The notes under the pieces are model-generated. The model did not search any database and had not been told where the DNA came from. It was given only the letters and a program-made list of their open reading frames with translations. Shown in pieces: positions 45,700 through 55,876 of a DNA stretch of 64,000 bases; the stretch's first letter is position 1, and every line of letters starts with the position of its first letter. This stretch comes from Conchocele bisecta (lineage: Eukaryota > Mollusca > Bivalvia > Lucinida > Thyasiridae), in the NCBI GenBank assembly GCA_029237695.1, contig CM055268.1:57311131-57375130 (forward strand), read 5' to 3'. A program made the position numbers and the translations under genes.

Positions 45700-46282
45700 T
45701 AACCCTTACTATGCTGAATTAAATGTTGTCGTCTGCTGGAAATGTTTTATTTTCAATATTTCTCGACAAAAACCTGGTTTTGACAGCACATGAGAATCGT
45801 CTCCAGTGGAGACGATTCTCAGTGGAGACGATTCTCATGTGCTATCAAAACCAGTTTGTTGTTAAGAATTAAAGCAAAAATGAACAAGAAATGCGTCTGT
45901 CGAACGCGGATGCCACCTACAGCATATTTGAGAAACTGTGACAAAGTGGTTAACCGAAAAGTGTGACGGACGGACAGACAGACGGACGTTCTTACAGTAC
46001 TATACTTATGTGGCTTATCACATGTTAAATATTAGCCACATAAAACTATTTTTAGCCACATAAAAGGATTTTTTAGGTGGCTAATTGTAACCAACCCTAT
46101 CCTTTTAATACCAAGTCCATAACCCTGTGGGGCTAGCCACATAAGTACCCTAATGTGTGCCCGGGCAGACGGACAGACGGACAGATGGACGGTCCAAACA
46201 CTATATGCCACCCATTTCTTCGAAACCCGGTGGCATAAAAACAGCAGACGGCAATTTCAGTCAACAGTGTAGGAAGGGTTAA
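45700..46282. mobile_element. Family D hairpin interrupted by family S element (45887-46238)
   Basis: D left arm and a duplicated GTGGAGACGATTCTCA centre run to 45886; its right end (ACAGCAGACGGCAATTTCAG) resumes at 46239. The S element is CAAGAAATGCGTCTGTCGAA... with GACGGACAGACGGAC runs ...CCGGTGGCATAAAA. Confidence 0.85.
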
Positions 46283-46539
46283 ATCACCACTCATGTCCAG
46301 AGTGTTGATTTAATATCATATTTAATTATTAACCAATTACATGTTGAGGCTACACAATTTTTCGCACAAAACATGAAAAGAAAGTGAGCAGGGGCGATGG
46401 TTTTTCCACCTATCTGTTTTTAGAATAGGTTTCCTTAAGAGAGCCAGTTTATGTTGCGGTCCTACTGGTGTATATCACGTTTTATGAACCGGCTCAAACA
46501 TGCAATTGAGCCAATGAGAATGGGTTTATTTATAGGTTT

Positions 46540-46760
46540 ATTAAACCCTTACGCTGCTGAATTAAATCATGTCGTCTGCTGTTTATTTTCCATTTTCCAT
46601 TTTTCTCATCAAAAACATGGTTTGACAGCATTTTAGAATCATTTTGATTGGAAATGATTCTAAAGTGCTATCAAACCATGTTTTTATTGAGAATGAAGGC
46701 AAAATATAAAACAAGAGCAGACAACAATTATCGTTCCCATCAGTCTAAGAGGTAAATACC
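46540..46760. mobile_element. Family D hairpin
   Basis: Standard D; it lies within a wider inverted pair GGGTTTATTTATAGGTTTAT (46524) / CCTATAAATAAACCCATTC (46761). Confidence 0.87.
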
Positions 46761-46886
46761 TATAAATAAACCCATTCACATTGGCTCGTGCAATTGAGGC
46801 TTACATTTATAATAATGCAAGGTTAACATTATATAAACCTATAACAAAAAAACATTATCATTGCTCAATCATTCATTAATGTTATA

Positions 46887-47298
46887 GTGAAACCTTTCAA
46901 GTCGGACCCATGTGAGGTCCCCAGGGTGTCCGGTTTAGTGAGGTTTCACTGTAAATCAGGCCTTTGAAAATTCTGAGCCATAGCTGTGTGCTATGTGATC
47001 ATGAAAATACAATATCACCACAGTTAAATGACCAAGAAACTCATCAAACATAAGGTCACTGGGGGCCGTTTCACTAAACTTTGTACGACTAAAATGTTCA
47101 TAAGCGCAAATTTAGAAGTCAGGGAATTTAAATTGATAGATTTACATTGCTCAATAAATGTAAATCCAATAATTGTTTACAAGAAAAACAGTGTTAATGT
47201 GAAATTTACAGACAGTCATAATCTTGCACTTACAAAGTTTAGTGAAACGCCCCCCAGATGTTTTCTTGGTGTTCGGTTTAGAGAGGTTCCACTGTATT
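46887..47298. mobile_element. Family T repeat split by a MITE A (47060-47257)
   Basis: T outer parts (AGTGAAACCTTTCAAGTCG; GTGTTCGGTTTAGAGAGGTT) match the unsplit T at 62670-62890, where the site reads GATCACAGGTGTTTTC. The A copy sits exactly there. The T end abuts exon w8. Confidence 0.88.
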
Positions 47299-47300
47299 AC

Positions 47301-47522
47301 CTTGAGCAGAATAAGCAGCAGGAGGATGGTGGCAAACATCATGATGAAGGCATTGATGAACCAGGCGAGCCAGTGGACGCCGTTACCAGCCCCATAATCT
47401 TCATCACCTCCTTCAGGCGCTGTTCCTTCTCATACACGATGCTCTTACACAGCATGGCCGTCGTCAGGATCCACGCCATTATCATGAACAGGGGCAGCAT
47501 CCTTGATATCGCATATAGGAAC
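47301..47522 (-). CDS. ABCA1-like: ABCA1-like exon w8: TM2, coupling helix, TM3 (one-base frameshift)
   Basis: Acceptor CTATAG|G, donor [27 protein letters not shown] forms TM2. [16 protein letters not shown] is the cytoplasmic coupling helix that contacts the [16 protein letters not shown] and [14 protein letters not shown] form TM3. One base is missing near 47385 (GGGCTGGTAACGG where GGGCTGGNTAACGG is expected), which breaks the frame inside the 'GL-N' turn; both halves match the family strongly. The donor directly abuts a family-T repeat at 46887-47298. Confidence 0.93.
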
Positions 47523-47529
47523 CTATAGA

Positions 47530-48178
47530 TCATAAATAGTAGTATTAATACAATCAAGTCTGCCAGCAGAGAATGCAGGGAAATATGTACAAATTGATGA
47601 CAATCCATCAAATTATACTATATGTGAAGAATTATCAGAACAGGTTAATTAGTGAAATAACTGTACTGCTTGAAAGCAGTTTTGTTAAGAAATCAACCAC
47701 ATTGAGTACTTGGGGCTTAACATCAGCTCAACAGCAAGGTCATATAGAGAAAGTAAAGCACCTGCATAGAAGGGGGAGGTACCTGCATAGAAGGGGGAGG
47801 CAGAGTACCATACTTTCAGTATTGAAATTACAATTCACTTTCCACAAAAAAGCAGGCTTTCAAGTGGAAAAGTGACCCAAACAACGTGACAGATAAAAGA
47901 GAAACATCAACTAAATCATACCTGGGGCCCGTTTCACTAAACTTTGTACGACTAAAATGTTCGCAAGTGTAACAGTGTTGTCTTGTAAACAACTATTGGA
48001 TTTACATTTATTGAGCATAGCTATGATCAATAAATGTAAATCAATCAATTGAAATTTCCAGACGATCCTAAATTTAGCACTTACGAACAGTTTCGTCGTA
48101 CGAAGTTTAGTGAAACGGCCCCTGGACTTGTAACAAAAGCAATATCAATAGAAGCTGGTGCCAGGGGAGATGACTCAC
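47530..48178. mobile_element. Intron with GCATAGAAGGGGGAG duplicate and MITE A (47923-48124)
   Basis: CACCTGCATAGAAGGGGGAG is tandem twice at 47758-47805 within a SINE-like body. A: CTGGGGCCCGTTTCAC...GTGAAACGGCCCCTGG. Confidence 0.82.
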
Positions 48179-48364
48179 TTATCCTCCGTGTAGCAGGGGT
48201 ATGGGAACTGCTGGGTGAAAATGCCCACCCCGGGCTTGTCTCCCCCCACCCCCGTCTGTAGCTTGATGATGCCGTGCTCTAGCATGTCCTGGATGTATGC
48301 AAACCCGAACGTGAAATATTTTGTGTCTATACCAGGACGTCGACGGGGCTTCGCTCTGTAGTAT
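48179..48364 (-). CDS. ABCA1-like: ABCA1-like exon w7: end of extracellular domain 1
   Basis: 186 nt, acceptor CAACAG|A and donor GATAA|GTGAGT. It encodes FGFAYIQDMLEHGIIK and then QQFPYPCYTED, both characteristic of ABCA1-type transporters just before TM2: the 'GGFAYLQD-E-AI' helix and the 'QMPYPCY-DD' motif. The Cys of PYPCY is conserved. Phase is correct to w6 and w8, with no lesion. An Arg-rich stretch (AKPRRRPG) replaces the PGPRADP of vertebrates. Confidence 0.95.
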   Translation of the reverse strand: MLQSEAPSTSWYRHKIFHVRVCIHPGHARARHHQATDGGGGRQARGGHFHPAVPIPLLHGG

Positions 48365-48544
48365 CTGTTGGCAGATAGGCACAAATTTAATCAACCGATT
48401 TGGCTAATATAATTCTTTAACTGTGACCTATTTCACCTGGCTGATCAAATTTGATCAACCGCATGAAACAGGTCAGTTAAAAAAATTAAGTCATCATGAC
48501 TAAAAATTTTGAAGGGTGAACTTATATCACCAGGTAGATAAAAC

Positions 48545-48690
48545 TTTGTTGGATGCATGGTGGGTGTCTTACTGGCTGAATTGCAAACCAGGCAGACCCT
48601 GATCAGATTGCACACATGCGAAGGCTGGCCTGGGTCTACACTAATCACAAATGCCATAAGGTCCATTTTTCCAGTCACAGCCACATATCC
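48545..48690. repeat. Family J fragment
   Basis: GCAGACCCTGATCAGATTGC...TTTCCAGTCACAGCCACATA; short copy between exons w7 and w6. Confidence 0.7.
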
Positions 48691-48978
48691 ACAAATTTGA
48701 TGTACATATCGAAATGGGTCACTGTGACCCATTTTGCCAGGTTGATAAAATTTGTATAAGCATTACATTTTGTCAGATCTAACAACACATTTTACGCATT
48801 TTGTTAAATTTAAATTGCATTTTTTTTTGGGCGAAACCATATATTATTCCCAGAAAGTTGTTTGAATATTTAGGAGCATTACGGTACATGAAGATACTAT
48901 AAATGAATAATCCAAAATCTGGGTCCATTGAAATACAAGAACAAGTTTGTGATGAAATAAATGGTTCACGGCACATAC

Positions 48979-49185
48979 TTGTCCTTGACTCGCTTCGTGC
49001 TGTCCACCCTATCGACGTCCATGCGGATCTTGTAGCCAATGTGGGTCGGCAGGAGGCCTCGACAGGTCGGTGTTGGTGGTGAACTTCAATCGCTCCCAGA
49101 ATGTGTCATTCTACATCACCGAGATACCCGTCTTCAGCATTTCAGCCAGGTCGGTGAAACCCCTAAACTTGTCGAACTTGAAACA
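48979..49185 (-). CDS. ABCA1-like: ABCA1-like exon w6 with stop and frameshift: extracellular domain 1
   Basis: The acceptor is ATTGACAG before CFKFDKFRGFTDLAEM; the donor is GACAA|GTATGT. It aligns with ABCA1 from the Cys-V-N-L-N-K segment to YKIRMDVDRVDSTKRVKDK. Two lesions: an in-frame TAG (plus-strand cta, 49111-49113), where a Tyr codon would fit the family, and a one-base frame change near 49050. Both flanks are well conserved, so this is the true exon position. It is also the 3'-most copy of a 70-bp tandem repeat whose units reproduce its acceptor and first codons. The lesions may be consensus errors near the array or real decay. Confidence 0.85.
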
Positions 49186-50050
49186 CTGTCAATAGATGAG
49201 ATATAATGTTACTCACTCGCTCAGTGAACCCCGTACACTGATGGAACTTGAAACACTGTCAATGGATGAGATATAATGTTACTCACTCGCTCAGTGAACC
49301 CCGTACACTTATCGAACTTGAAACACTGTCAATGGATGAGATATAATGTTACTCACTCGCTCAGTGAACTCCGTACACTTATCGAACTTGAAATACTGTC
49401 AATGGATGAGATATAATGTTACTCACTCGCTCAGTGAACCCGTACACTTATCGAACTTGAAATACTGTCAATGGATGAGATATAATGCTACTCACTCGCT
49501 CAGTGAACCCCGTACACTTATCGAACTTGAAATACTGTCAATGGATGAGATATAATGCTACTCACTCGCTCAGTGAACCCCGTACACTTATCAAACTTGA
49601 AACACTGTAAATGGATGAGATATAATGTTACTCACTCGCTCAGTGAACCCCGTACACTTATCGAACTTGAAACACTGTCAATGGATGAGATATAATGTTA
49701 CTCACTCGCTCAGTGAACCCCGTACACTTATCGAACTTGAAACACTGTAAATGGATGAGATATAATGTAACTCACTCGCTCAGTGAACTCCGTACACTTA
49801 TCGAACTTGAAACACTGTCAATGGATGAGATATAATGTAACTCACTCGCTCAGTGAACTCCGTACACTTATCGAACTTGAAACACTGTCAATATATGAGA
49901 TATAATGCTACTCACTCGCTCAGTGAACCCCGTACACTTATCGAACTTGAAACACTGTCAATGGATGAGATATAATGTTACTCACTCGCTCAGTGAACCC
50001 CGTACACTTATCGAACTTGAAACACTGTCAATGGATGAGATATAATGTAA
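49186..50050 (-). repeat. 70-bp tandem array built on exon w6 acceptor and 5' edge
   Basis: Thirteen phases start at 49181, 49251, 49321, 49391, 49460 and then every 70 bp to 50020, the first being exon w6 itself. Minus-strand unit: CATCCATTGACAG|TGTTTCAAG, codons CFKFDKCTGFTER, then CGA|GTGAGTAACATT. Each unit thus has an acceptor, 39 in-frame nt and a consensus donor. One unit has lost a C. Confidence 0.97.
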
Positions 50051-50910
50051 CTCTGGCACTCGGTCAGGGAAACCTGTAGCCTATTTCATCAACATTGCAA
50101 AGTATACTTATCTAGCAAAGTATACTTTCGGGGAGAAATTTTCAATAAAAGGATACATTTATTAATTTTTATTATACGGAATTTATTACATTATCACAGT
50201 CATTTTGGCTGTGATAATGTAATAAATTCAGTATAATAATTCTGCATACTTTTAATCATCAAATATATGCAGTCGTTAGTTCTATATGACATAATGCATT
50301 TCGGGGGAAATAAATGATTACTCCCTCAAAGTATACTTTGCAATGTTGGTGAAATACGCTACTGGGGCCCGTTTCACAAAACTTTTCTTGTAAACAATTG
50401 TTGGATTTACATTTGCGTATGCAGCCTATGCTCAATAATTGTAAATCCATCAATTGAAATTTACAGTCGATCCTAAATTTGCACTTGCGAACATTTTAGT
50501 CGTACGAAGTTTAGTGAAACGGGCCTCTGTAAACTTGTCGAATTGGAAACATTGTCAATGGATGGGATATATTTGAGAATAGTAGGTTAGTGCCGTGAAT
50601 GGAGAGCCTCGCCCATCCCGTTTCTAAGCCTTGCCAGATATTTGTTCCCATTCACGGCACTAACCTACTATTGTATTTATCACATCAACACCTACAAATG
50701 GCTTTAAAATGCAAAAATATAACCACAGCCACCGCACATATTCATACGCAGTGATTAGGTCGTATTGACAAGTTATCAAAAATGTTTCACGGCACCGTGT
50801 TTCACGGCACATACGCACTGTGTTGACAGGATAAAATGTGACTCACTGTCAGGGAAACCTGTAAACTTGTTGAACGTGAAACACTGTCAATGGATGGGAT
50901 ATAATGTGAC
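50051..50910. mobile_element. Older 70-bp units interrupted by MITEs C, A and F
   Basis: Diverged unit pieces at 50045-50075, 50528-50572 and 50830-50905 (minus: CATTGACAG|TGTTTCACGTTC ...CCTGACA|GTGAGTC). C occupies 50075-50363, A 50364-50527 and F 50575-50830, all inserted within units. Confidence 0.85.
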
Positions 50911-51138
50911 TCAGTGTGACAAAAGGGGTCTTACGGAGTTAGCAACCAGTGCAGCCCCAGTTGATTTATCAAGTGACCCATCTCAAGTATGCAGATGATG
51001 TTATGTGCTGAGAACATTTTGTTTTGTGAGAAAATAATCAATAAAAGCATTGGCTATTGCATTCATTGTACTATTCAAAATGCTTGGACTATTTAAAGTG
51101 TGAAGAACTAGCCAATTAAACAGACCAAATGTATGCAT

Positions 51139-51375
51139 TATCCCGATAAATTCCACAAAAAGGCCATTCATTCCTTATAATTCCAGCATTTGAAATAAAT
51201 TCATCAAGAAAATGTGTTTATTTTCCGTTTTCTTCAGAATTATTTTAACTGCGCCTGACGGTTACGGAAAGTAGTTCGGCATGGAGTTTACTGGGATATA
51301 AATTTTGGACGGAGACTTGCAACAGACCAATCAAATGTTAGGGAATTGTGTAAATATTTTTGTGCTGGAATTATC
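51139..51375. mobile_element. MITE family B, half copy
   Basis: Only the right half of the palindrome (CGATAAATTCCACAAAAAGG) and the long arm to GTGCTGGAATTAT remain. 50911-51138 upstream shows nothing recognised. Confidence 0.85.
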
Positions 51376-51597
51376 ACACAACAAACAAAATTGCCAATAC
51401 ATAAAATTGGTTTTATTACTTAAACACTATACACTTATTACCTCAAACTGTTTTAAGTCAAACTATTGATACTTCTTTGTACCAAGTACATGCTTTCCTG
51501 CACAATAACTCTTGTTAACTTAAAGTATTTTCCTCCGTCCTCTGGGCATTGAATAAACGAGTGTAGACTGTATTTACATTACATGTTCTGATAGTCC

Positions 51598-51970
51598 AAA
51601 AATAGAGAATACCAGGCCAGTGTCTTTTGATATCAAGTTTATCAAGCAAGGCTAGGAAACGCGTAGGAATTCCGAGGCTGGCCGAGGAATTCCTACCGTT
51701 TCCGAGCCGAGCCTGATAAACTTGTATCAAAAGACACTAGCCTGGTATTCTATTTATCAGGTAACGTTTTATGCTCGAAAATTACATTAGATGACGTCGT
51801 ATTCTATGGACAGAACGCGGACTTGTTTACGTTGCGTCATTACACTGACGTCATTCGGTAACGTCACGTGACGTCAACCGAGCAATGGAACGTCAGTTTT
51901 CACTTTGTTGTAACCCGGATGTTGATATCAGGTCAATGCCTGATACAACAATATGTTATCAGTCAGTACG
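51598..51970. mobile_element. Family W hairpin (51598-51765) and CRE-rich segment X
   Basis: W: ATACCAGGCCAGTGTCTTTT / AAAAGACACTAGCCTGGTAT with GGAATTCCGAGGCTGGCCGA centre. X: TTATCAGGTAACGTTTTATG to AGGTCAATGCCTGATACAAC, with two TGACGTCA octamers; a diverged copy of X follows a W fragment at 57090-57360. Confidence 0.75.
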
Positions 51971-52369
51971 TATTCGGTCAATACAGGACAGGTTACCTGA
52001 TAAAATGTAAATAACCATACATGGCATGAAAATTATGTTTGAATCCTTTTTTACACCATTTCTGCGCAATTCATGGAATGCCATGCCATGCTGTTATCGA
52101 CACAAAACAATGGCGTGGAGATTGACGACGTCAAACAAACCATAATCAATCAATAATGTTGCATGGCATTACCAGTCTCCGTGAAACAGCCAAAATTTTA
52201 CAGGACATTCGGTCAATAAAATTGATTTTGTGCGATATTTAAGAGGTGTTTACCCTTTTAAGTATATCAGTCATATAAGAAAAGCCAGCAGGCACCAGAA
52301 GCGCACTTTCGCGGAGACCGCATTACATGGTGCTACTGTATTTACTCAAACTTAAACGAAGTGAGAGAA

Positions 52370-53036
52370 CTGGTACAGGGATCCTCCAGATTATCGGACA
52401 AAAATGGCAGTTTATTTATGATATGTTTCTTAAAATAGCAGCTATGGGCATACTATTTGCACAGCACAATCCTCGGTTCTTGCTGTCTCAATGCATGTAA
52501 ACTATTTAGCAAAATATGCCATCTTTCTCACTTAAAATTGGGTCAGATCATCAGTGGTAAGATTGCCCCAAAATTAACATCGACACTCAGTTATCCGGAC
52601 AAACGTATATACTAATCGTCTTATAACTTCTATTCTCATGTTGAAATCATAATTGTATTGCCTGTAAACCAGTGTAAACAGCATTGTGTATTTCTGCAGA
52701 AAAATCAGTTACCCTTCGTTTCTTGGAAGACAACGTATTTATAGAATGTATTGTATATATAGAACAATGACGTAATTGGGCGAACTCGATTGAGCCCCCG
52801 CATGACTTTTGTCGTTATAATCAAATTGTGGACAGGGTTGGGAATGTGTTCAGCAAATTTTACTAACATGTTTACCATGCCGACATATTCTTCACACTGG
52901 CATGGAAACAGCATGCACATGCGTGACTCAAATTCATTCGTTGCAAAATAGGATCAAAATAATGCGTTTAATTAACAGGTATTTTCATTTGTCCGATAAA
53001 CTGATTGTCCGGATAATTGGTATGACCCCTGTAGAG
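52370..53036. mobile_element. pogo/Tigger-like non-autonomous element
   Basis: TACAGGGATCCTCCAGATTATCGGACA-type left end (52373-52400) and TGTCCGGATAATTGGTATGA CCCCTGTA right end. About 670 bp, no ORF of note. Confidence 0.7.
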
Positions 53037-53086
53037 TGCAGAGGTATGTACTAGTTGTGCATTGCGTTGGCTAATTGCGGCAATAC

Positions 53087-53299
53087 CTTTCCATATGTTG
53101 AGATGAAGTCAAACACGGTATTCAAGGTTTCCACAGAGTCGCGCCAATCATACTCATCGTCAGTCCGAGGCCCGTTGTACAAATACTGCTTCAGAACCTC
53201 GCACAGACTCCCATTGTACGAATTGACTGCCGAGACGTTTTGGAGATTGTTTCGAAGCCAGGATTCTCCAAAGCTGCATAGGTTGTTGTCAACGACTTG
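53087..53299 (-). CDS. ABCA1-like: ABCA1-like exon w5: extracellular domain 1
   Basis: 71 codons, phase 0/0. The acceptor is AAACAG before QVVDNNLCSFG and the donor is AAG|GTATTG. NVSAVNSYNGSLCEVLKQYL is followed by DWRDSVETLNTVFDF, matching the ABCA1 stretch where a 'Y-W-R-E-A-F-N-T-N' helix precedes a Cys-containing segment. Two sequons (NVS, NGS). Because the donor is phase 0, any in-frame mini-exon from the 70-bp array immediately downstream could be inserted without shifting the frame. Confidence 0.9.
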
Positions 53300-53384
53300 C
53301 TGTTTGTAGGTAAACCAACTTATAATTTATTACATACCTACCCATGAAACACAATACAATATACCCACAGCATGTGGAAAATAT

Positions 53385-53625
53385 GTGGCTGGAGATTGAG
53401 GCTTATGGGATTTGTGACCAGTGTAGTTCCAGATCAAATAGCACACTCATGCAGCCTGATAACAATCTGTACAGATTGTTAGAAGGATGATGGATGTTTC
53501 ATTGATGGAATGGCGAACAGTGGAGATCCTGATCAGACTGTGCGGATGCACATGCTTTCTGGATCTACACTGGTCACAAAGCCCAGAAGTCCCATTTCTC
53601 CAATCAGAGCCACATATAAGAAGAT
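53385..53625. repeat. Family J repeat
   Basis: GTGGCTGGAGATTGAGGCTT...CCCATTTCTCCAATCAGAGC, full-length. Confidence 0.82.
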
Positions 53626-53865
53626 TTATCCCCCAAGTGAGTATATTTTTTTTCTCAAATTAGCAAACAAGGTTTCAAAAACATTAGAGCAAATTTCGAA
53701 ATCAGTTAACCTCGACCTCGAGCACAGGGGCCACATGGGAGGGTTATAGATTAAATAGGTAAGTAGATAGCCAATAACTTTAGTGCAATGCAGATGAATG
53801 GATGGAACAGAAGAATAGGAGTGGTTACTACTTAAATGCATCTTTTTTCCAGGTACATACAAATC

Positions 53866-54112
53866 TGGGGCCCTGTTTCACTAAACTTTGTACGACTAAA
53901 ATGTTCGTAAGTGCAAATTTAGGATCGTCTGGAAATTTCAATTGATGGATTTACATTTATTGAGCATAGGCTGCATATGCAGCCTATGCTCAATAAATGT
54001 AAATCCAATAATTGTTTTCAAGAAAACATTGTTAGAGTGAAATTTACAGACTATCATAATTTTGCACTTACGAACATTTTCGTTGTACAAAGTTTAGTGA
54101 AACGGCCCCCTG
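53866..54112. mobile_element. MITE family A
   Basis: GGGGCCCTGTTTCACTAAAC...GTTTAGTGAAACGGCCCCC, centre CATAGGCTGCATATGCAGCC, about 247 bp. Confidence 0.93.
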
Positions 54113-54307
54113 ATAGGTGATCAATATTGCTTGAATATATGGTCCTCTTGATTATGCAACAAATAGAATCAATTTGTGCTCATTTAAAATGATATTTCTG
54201 AAAGTCTTTTACTCGGCAGAGCATCGTTTCTTATGAACTCAGTAAACTCGTTTAATAAATATCATATTATATAATACTCCTTTGTGAAATGTCTACTGTT
54301 CACTCAC

Positions 54308-54424
54308 CCTGACAGCGTTCGCAGTACGACTGTTGTTCAGGGCCTCAGTTAGGTTGGGTGAGTATTTTCCCCAGTCATCTGCCATATTCACTATGCTGCG
54401 CAGGTCATCAAATACTTGTTGCGA
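54308..54424 (-). CDS. ABCA1-like: ABCA1-like exon w4: extracellular domain 1
   Basis: 39 codons, phase 0 at both ends. The acceptor is TTTTTCAG before SQQVFDDL and the donor is AGG|GTGAGT. It encodes DDWGKYSPNLTEALNNS, which matches the position of the ABCA1 segment with a conserved W-E-x-L-S-P motif. An Asn-Leu-Thr and an Asn-Asn-Ser sequon suggest glycosylation. Splices in frame to neighbours on both sides. Confidence 0.87.
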
Positions 54425-54454
54425 CTGAAAAAGTGAAAGTGAATGGGTTGATTT

Positions 54455-55165
54455 GTTTGTTTGTTTGTTGGGGTTTAACGGTCTATTAACAGCTAAGGTC
54501 ATTTAAGGCCGGGTCAATGGGTTTAGTACTAAATCCCATATATTACTTGTACAAGTACATGTACATGTTCAAGTACATGTACAAATGGGGAGAAAATCCC
54601 AAAATCAAAACAAAGTATTTACAATAAAAAAACTATTATTCAGAATAATCCTGATCTGATGCCAGGTCCTCGCCACACGAATCACTTGGACCCCTCCCAA
54701 AAGTAGTAGGATCAGTAATAATATTACTGCTTTTATAATGGGCAATAACCCTATTCAACTCCCAGGTAACAAAAGAGCCAAAGATAAAAACGTACCGGAG
54801 GGCCAAACCAGGTAAATCGTGATTCCTTACCGTTAATTTACGCCGTCGCATCCGCCCGACCAACCACCCACGTGAAAGGGTTGAATATCCCAGCAACAAA
54901 CAGCTGAGATCATATGAGATAAGCCACATGACTTTGTACCTACGAAGATGTGCGATATCTCATGAAAAGTAGCTACAAAAGTTGACAAGATTTTCATAGC
55001 AAATGCGGAACTCTTGTCATATTTCGATGTCATTTACAGAAAGTATCTGTAAATGCATAAAATAAAAAATCGCACATGTTAGATACAAAATTACATATGA
55101 GATAAGCCATGTGATTTTGTACCCAAGAAGATGTGTCATATAAAAAATATTTACAGAAAGGGTGA
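54455..55165. repeat. SINE-like copy (to 54870) and family L (54905-55165)
   Basis: 54465-54870 mirrors 8000-8440 almost base for base. L: ACATGACTTTGTACCTACG...ATATGAGATAAGCCATGTG, partly duplicated. Confidence 0.78.
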
Positions 55166-55360
55166 TATCTTCTGTAATTGACACATATGCACAGACTGAT
55201 CCGGGTCTATGCTGGTCATATTCAGACACTGAAGTATACTCTACGGTCATAAACAAAATTAATAGGTCAGTGGAGATAGCCCCCCACCCCCACCCCACAC
55301 ACCACCTTTTTCCACTTACCCCTTCAACTGACTAGATCATAAACATTGAATTACTGCATA

Positions 55361-55675
55361 ATAATTACAGCACAAAAATATTTACATAATTCCCTAACAT
55401 TTGATTGGCCCGTAGCAAGTCACTGTCCAAAATTTATATCCCAGTAAACTCCCACGCCGAACTACTTTCTACAGGTGCGCTGTCAGTGCTGTCAATGTAA
55501 ACAAATGGCTGCCGTCTGTCAAAATAAACACATTTTCTTGAATTGATTTCAAATGCTGGAATTATAAGGAATGAATGGCCTTTTTGTGGAATTTATCGGG
55601 GATATAAACTTGGAAAAGTCGCGGGAATACTGGACGATGCCTTCCACAAAAAGGCCATTCATTCCTATAAGAGAA
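55361..55675. mobile_element. MITE family B, centre deleted
   Basis: ATTACAGCACAAAAATATTT...GGCCTTTTTGTGGAATTTAT...ACAAAAAGGCCATTCATTCC with most of the second palindrome arm missing. Confidence 0.85.
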
Positions 55676-55736
55676 CCAAGATTTAGAATTGTTACGAATG
55701 ATACAACATACGTTTACTCGTCCCAAATATACTTAC

Positions 55737-55876
55737 ATTCTCGATGATTTTCTTTGTAATGTCGTTCTTTGGCCAGTAATAGATGTCTCCCCGAATAAAT
55801 GGTTTCATCTGTCGCCATAGAAACCGAGTCTGCCAGGATGAGTTGAATGAATTAAATAACGACTGGCACTCCTGAC
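55737..55876 (-). CDS. ABCA1-like: ABCA1-like exon w3: extracellular domain 1
   Basis: 140 nt. The acceptor TTGTAG|GT completes the Ser codon begun in w2; the donor is AAT|GTAAGT. It encodes SQECQSLFNSFNSS, then WRQMKPFIRGDIYYWPKND, matching the ABCA1 region where an Arg-x-x-Trp is followed by 'LKPLLVGKI-Y-P'. Extracellular, phase-consistent, no lesion. Family-B MITE copies occupy the downstream intron. Confidence 0.88.

Noticed and set aside
49181..50050. CRISPR-like regularly spaced array
   Set aside because: Units are contiguous 70-bp direct repeats without unique spacers, in an intron of an animal gene, and derive from the neighbouring exon.
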